Origin: Hymenobacter sp. YC55
GTDB lineage: Bacteria; Bacteroidota; Bacteroidia; Cytophagales; Hymenobacteraceae
Direction: 5' to 3'
Assembly (NCBI RefSeq): GCF_029433095.1
Contig: NZ_JARNTX010000002.1
Span: 558,001 to 622,000, forward strand
DNA: 64,000 nucleotides
Shown: one piece after another, positions 62,995-64,000 of the stretch
How the letters are laid out: each line of letters opens with the position of its first letter
Position numbering within the stretch: position 1 is the stretch's first letter
Notes under the pieces: generated by a model
Seen by the model: the letters and a program-made list of their open reading frames with translations, nothing else
Database searches by the model: none
What the model was told of the DNA's origin: nothing
Made by a program: the position numbers and the translations under genes

Positions 62995-63537
62995 ATGGAA
63001 ATCAAGCAGCACGCCCTGGCTGGTGTCGTTGAATTTATTCCCCGCGTCTTTGGTGACGCTCGTGGGGCTTTCTTCGAATCGTTTAGCGCCCGGGTTTTCG
63101 AACAGGCCGGTGTCAGTCACGAGTGGGTGCAGGATAACCAGTCGAGTTCGACGCGTGGCGTCCTCCGTGGGCTGCACTTTCAGCGCCCGCCGCATGCGCA
63201 AGCTAAGCTAGTGCGCGTTGCGCAGGGACGTGCCCTCGACGTCATCGTGGATTTGCGCCGCGACTCGGCTACGTACGGACAGCATTTGGCGGTGGAACTG
63301 GATGCGCAGCGCTACAATATGCTTTATGTGCCCGTCGGTTTTGCCCACGGTTTTATAGCCCTCGAAGATCATACCCTGTTTCTTTATAAGTGCTCTGACT
63401 ATTATCAGCCAAGCGCCGAAGGTGGACTTCTCTGGAACGATCCTACCCTCAATATCAACTGGGGAATAGATTCACCTAATGTATCAGACAAAGACCAGGT
63501 ACTCCCTGTGCTACAAGGCTTTGATAGCCCTTTTTAG
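62995..63537 (+). CDS. rfbC: dTDP-4-dehydrorhamnose 3,5-epimerase
   Basis: Epimerises dTDP-4-keto-6-deoxyglucose at C3 and C5 on the way to dTDP-L-rhamnose. The 180-residue protein has all landmarks: GVVEFIPRVFGDARGAFFESF, QDNQSSSTRGVLRGLHFQ with the catalytic His, YVPVGFAHGFIAL and the C-terminal WNDPTLNINWGI. rfbA, rfbB and rfbD are not in this window. It follows a glycosyltransferase gene and is closed by a strong terminator. Confidence 0.95.
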   Translation: MEIKQHALAGVVEFIPRVFGDARGAFFESFSARVFEQAGVSHEWVQDNQSSSTRGVLRGLHFQRPPHAQAKLVRVAQGRALDVIVDLRRDSATYGQHLAVELDAQRYNMLYVPVGFAHGFIALEDHTLFLYKCSDYYQPSAEGGLLWNDPTLNINWGIDSPNVSDKDQVLPVLQGFDSPF

Positions 63538-63561
63538 ACTATAGCGCGTTGCCTGGACATA

Positions 63562-63607
63562 CCTACACACGAAAGGCTTGCCAAACGGTAAGCCTTTCGT
63601 GTGTAGG
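63562..63607. terminator. Terminator between rfbC and murF
   Basis: Perfect 18-base arms (63,562-63,579 and 63,590-63,607) with a ten-base loop. The two genes converge, so it probably works for both. Confidence 0.85.
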
Positions 63608-63647
63608 AAAGAAGTGAATAGTGATTGAGTGCTACGCTAGCTGCAGT

Positions 63648-64000
63648 TTAAACGAACTCTAGCAGGGTTTCCAAACCCATACCGCGGGAGCCTTTAATGA
63701 GGATTTGACGGTTTTGCAGAGCCTGGCTTTGTAGCCAAGTAGCCGCCTCAGCTTTGGTCGCAAAATAGTGGTTGTGGCTGCCCGCGCAGGTGTTGTGTGC
63801 GTGTGCCATTTCGGGGCCTATCAACACTGTTTCGTTGAAAGAAAGCTCGGCCAGTAAGTTGCCTAGCGCGGTGTGCTCGGCTGCGCTTTCCTCGCCAAGC
63901 TCGAACATGTCGCCCAAGACAACCACCTTGGCAGTTTTGTCGGTGGAAGGGCGGGCGGCAAAGCTGCGTAAAGCGGCACTCATGCTGCTGGGGTTTGCAT
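63648..64000 (-). CDS. murF: UDP-N-acetylmuramoyl-tripeptide-D-alanyl-D-alanine ligase, C-terminal part
   Basis: Adds D-Ala-D-Ala to the peptidoglycan precursor in the cytosol. Only the C-terminal about 117 residues are in the window; the frame stays open to the right edge and reads ANPSSM, the end of the DxYNANPxSM motif of MurF. After it come VVVLGDMFELGEESAAEH and the closing LIKGSRGMGLETLLEF, both typical of the MurF C-terminal domain. The rest of the gene lies right of the window. Confidence 0.92.
   Translation of the reverse strand, partial: ANPSSMSAALRSFAARPSTDKTAKVVVLGDMFELGEESAAEHTALGNLLAELSFNETVLIGPEMAHAHNTCAGSHNHYFATKAEAATWLQSQALQNRQILIKGSRGMGLETLLEFV

Overview
The window comes from a Bacteroidota chromosome, most likely Hymenobacter or a close relative (Cytophagales). 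Signs are a type IX secretion sorting domain on a secreted protease, TAnnTTTG-type promoter elements, many TTG/GTG starts without Shine-Dalgarno sequences, and families typical of the group (DUF4468, DUF1345, PurL split from PurQ, Pycsar-effector-like HD protein). No database search was possible; family names rest on motif recognition.

Layout. (1) 1-12.2 kb: a nucleotide biosynthesis block, all on the + strand: pyrF (cut by the window edge), pyrE, purL, purQ, purC, an NTF2-like gene, a GNAT acetyltransferase, purD, purN, purF, purM. It is closed by a strong terminator. Palindromic repeat elements sit between purN/purF and purF/purM. (2) 12.9-24.1 kb: ordinary chromosome: porin plus ammonium transporter, small secreted and cytosolic proteins, nicotinate phosphoribosyltransferase, an M28 peptidase, a DUF1345 membrane protein, a STAS-like protein and an orphan NarL-type response regulator. 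(3) 24,135-47,239: an integrated mobile element of about 23.1 kb. It is bounded by a perfect 72-bp direct repeat. The right copy completes an intact tRNA-Arg(CCT) gene and the left copy is a displaced tRNA remnant followed by the original terminator. A tyrosine recombinase gene lies beside the left end, and short repeats that could be recombinase arm sites lie inside both ends. (4) 47.2-64 kb: chromosome again: HD/Pycsar-effector-like protein, a metallophosphoesterase fused to an outer-membrane barrel, polyphosphate kinase, SixA-like phosphatase, M43 metalloprotease, HflX, a membrane-anchored cytochrome c, a glycosyltransferase with RfbC, and the C-terminal part of MurF.

The element carries several defence-type modules. 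From left to right they are a Septu-like pair (PtuA ATPase and PtuB HNH nuclease) with a cold-shock-domain gene, a McrBC type IV restriction pair, and a tightly coupled four-gene operon at 32,755-39,129. That operon encodes a NurA-like nuclease, a HerA-like ATPase, a GHKL (Hsp90/MutL-type) ATPase and a B12-binding-like radical SAM protein. It ends at a nested palindromic terminator, is much richer in A+T than the chromosome, and does not match any defence system I can name; it is the best candidate for an undescribed system here. Right of it are element-maintenance genes: a protein with a winged-helix-like N-terminus and a divergent family-A-polymerase-like core, preceded by an AT-rich repeat region and a structured leader, then a single-domain tyrosine recombinase and a run of unrecognised small genes.

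Exact starts are uncertain for several genes because Shine-Dalgarno sequences are weak or absent; each choice is explained in its entry.
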